Source: Pseudomonas cuatrocienegasensis (lineage in GTDB: Bacteria > Pseudomonadota > Gammaproteobacteria > Pseudomonadales > Pseudomonadaceae). Taken from it: DNA of 64,000 bases. This document shows, in pieces, positions 63,962 to 64,000 of the stretch. The stretch covers positions 174,021-238,020 of the forward strand of contig NZ_FOFP01000006.1 in the NCBI RefSeq assembly GCF_900110925.1. The letters are read 5' to 3'. Each line of letters opens with the position of its first letter. Positions within the stretch are counted from its first letter, which is position 1. The notes below the pieces were generated by a model, which was given only the letters and a program-made list of their open reading frames with translations, made no database searches and had not been told where the DNA came from. The translations under genes and the position numbers were made by a program.

Positions 63962-64000
63962 ATGAAATCCGCTCAAACCGGCTTCACGCTGATTGAAGTC
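63962..64000 (+). CDS. pilE: Minor pilin PilE, 5' end only
   Basis: The window ends 13 codons into a prepilin gene: MKSAQTG precedes FTLIEV, the standard Gly/Phe processing site with Glu at +5. GGAG lies seven bases upstream of the ATG. The position after pilY1 identifies it as pilE. No gene of pilY2 size lies between pilY1 and it. Confidence 0.85.
   Translation, partial: MKSAQTGFTLIEV

Overview
The window is a GC-rich gammaproteobacterial chromosome segment that I read as Pseudomonas. The evidence is conserved Pseudomonas gene neighbourhoods: roxS with a SIMPL-domain gene, the dpp/mdpA/psdR dipeptide locus, obgE-rpmA-rplU-ispB with a Fur-regulated 75-residue gene, and clpB-pgeF-rluD-bamD-nadE-pilSR-thiO-fimTU-pilVWXY1E. 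From memory most of these correspond to the PA4492 to PA4570 part of P. aeruginosa PAO1, with blocks rearranged and prfC, gcd and creA placed among them. I cannot assign a species. No phage, transposase or CRISPR array is visible. The only mobile-looking DNA is one MITE-like element and several families of short palindromic intergenic repeats.

Layout. 1-1503: 5' part of the RegB/RoxS redox sensor kinase and a divergent periplasmic SIMPL protein. 1711-11283: dipeptide uptake and use, namely a DppA binding protein, the M24 peptidase MdpA, the regulator PsdR, a second dppA broken by an approximately 46-bp deletion, and dppBCDF. 11541-20585: an iron-reduction and uptake module with two homologous CysJ-like flavoreductases (one fused to PepSY membrane domains) around a TonB-dependent receptor, a small PepSY protein, DUF2271 and DUF4198. 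20761-21924: speC. 22321-29614: a second iron module with DUF2218, an Fe-siderophore ABC transporter, a TonB-dependent receptor and a two-component system, with candidate Fur boxes. 29865-31037: a soluble chemoreceptor with reversed domain order. 31131-40786: prfC, a MITE-like element, gcd, creA, proB, obgE, rpmA, rplU, ispB. 40921-41646: the iron-starvation gene and three tRNAs (Lys, Pro, Asn). 41914-44613: DUF1631 and PilZ proteins. 44783-52244: clpB, pgeF, rluD, bamD, nadE. 52464-64000: pilS/pilR, thiO, and the minor-pilin operon fimT, fimU, pilV, pilW, pilX, pilY1 and the start of pilE.

How the genes fit together. Three themes dominate. PsdR probably controls mdpA and dipeptide uptake from palindromic ACTTAA-containing sites on both sides of its gene. 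Iron scavenging is represented by two receptor-centred modules and at least three good Fur-box candidates. Type IV pilus biogenesis is represented by its NtrC-type two-component control and the minor-pilin/PilY1 priming complex. The pilus operon from fimT onward looks clearly more AT-rich than the rest of the window.

The points most worth checking are the broken dppA, the paired flavoreductase module, the reversed chemoreceptor, RGE in place of RGD in PilY1, Ala at the FimT processing site, and the MITE whose end supplies the gcd stop codon.
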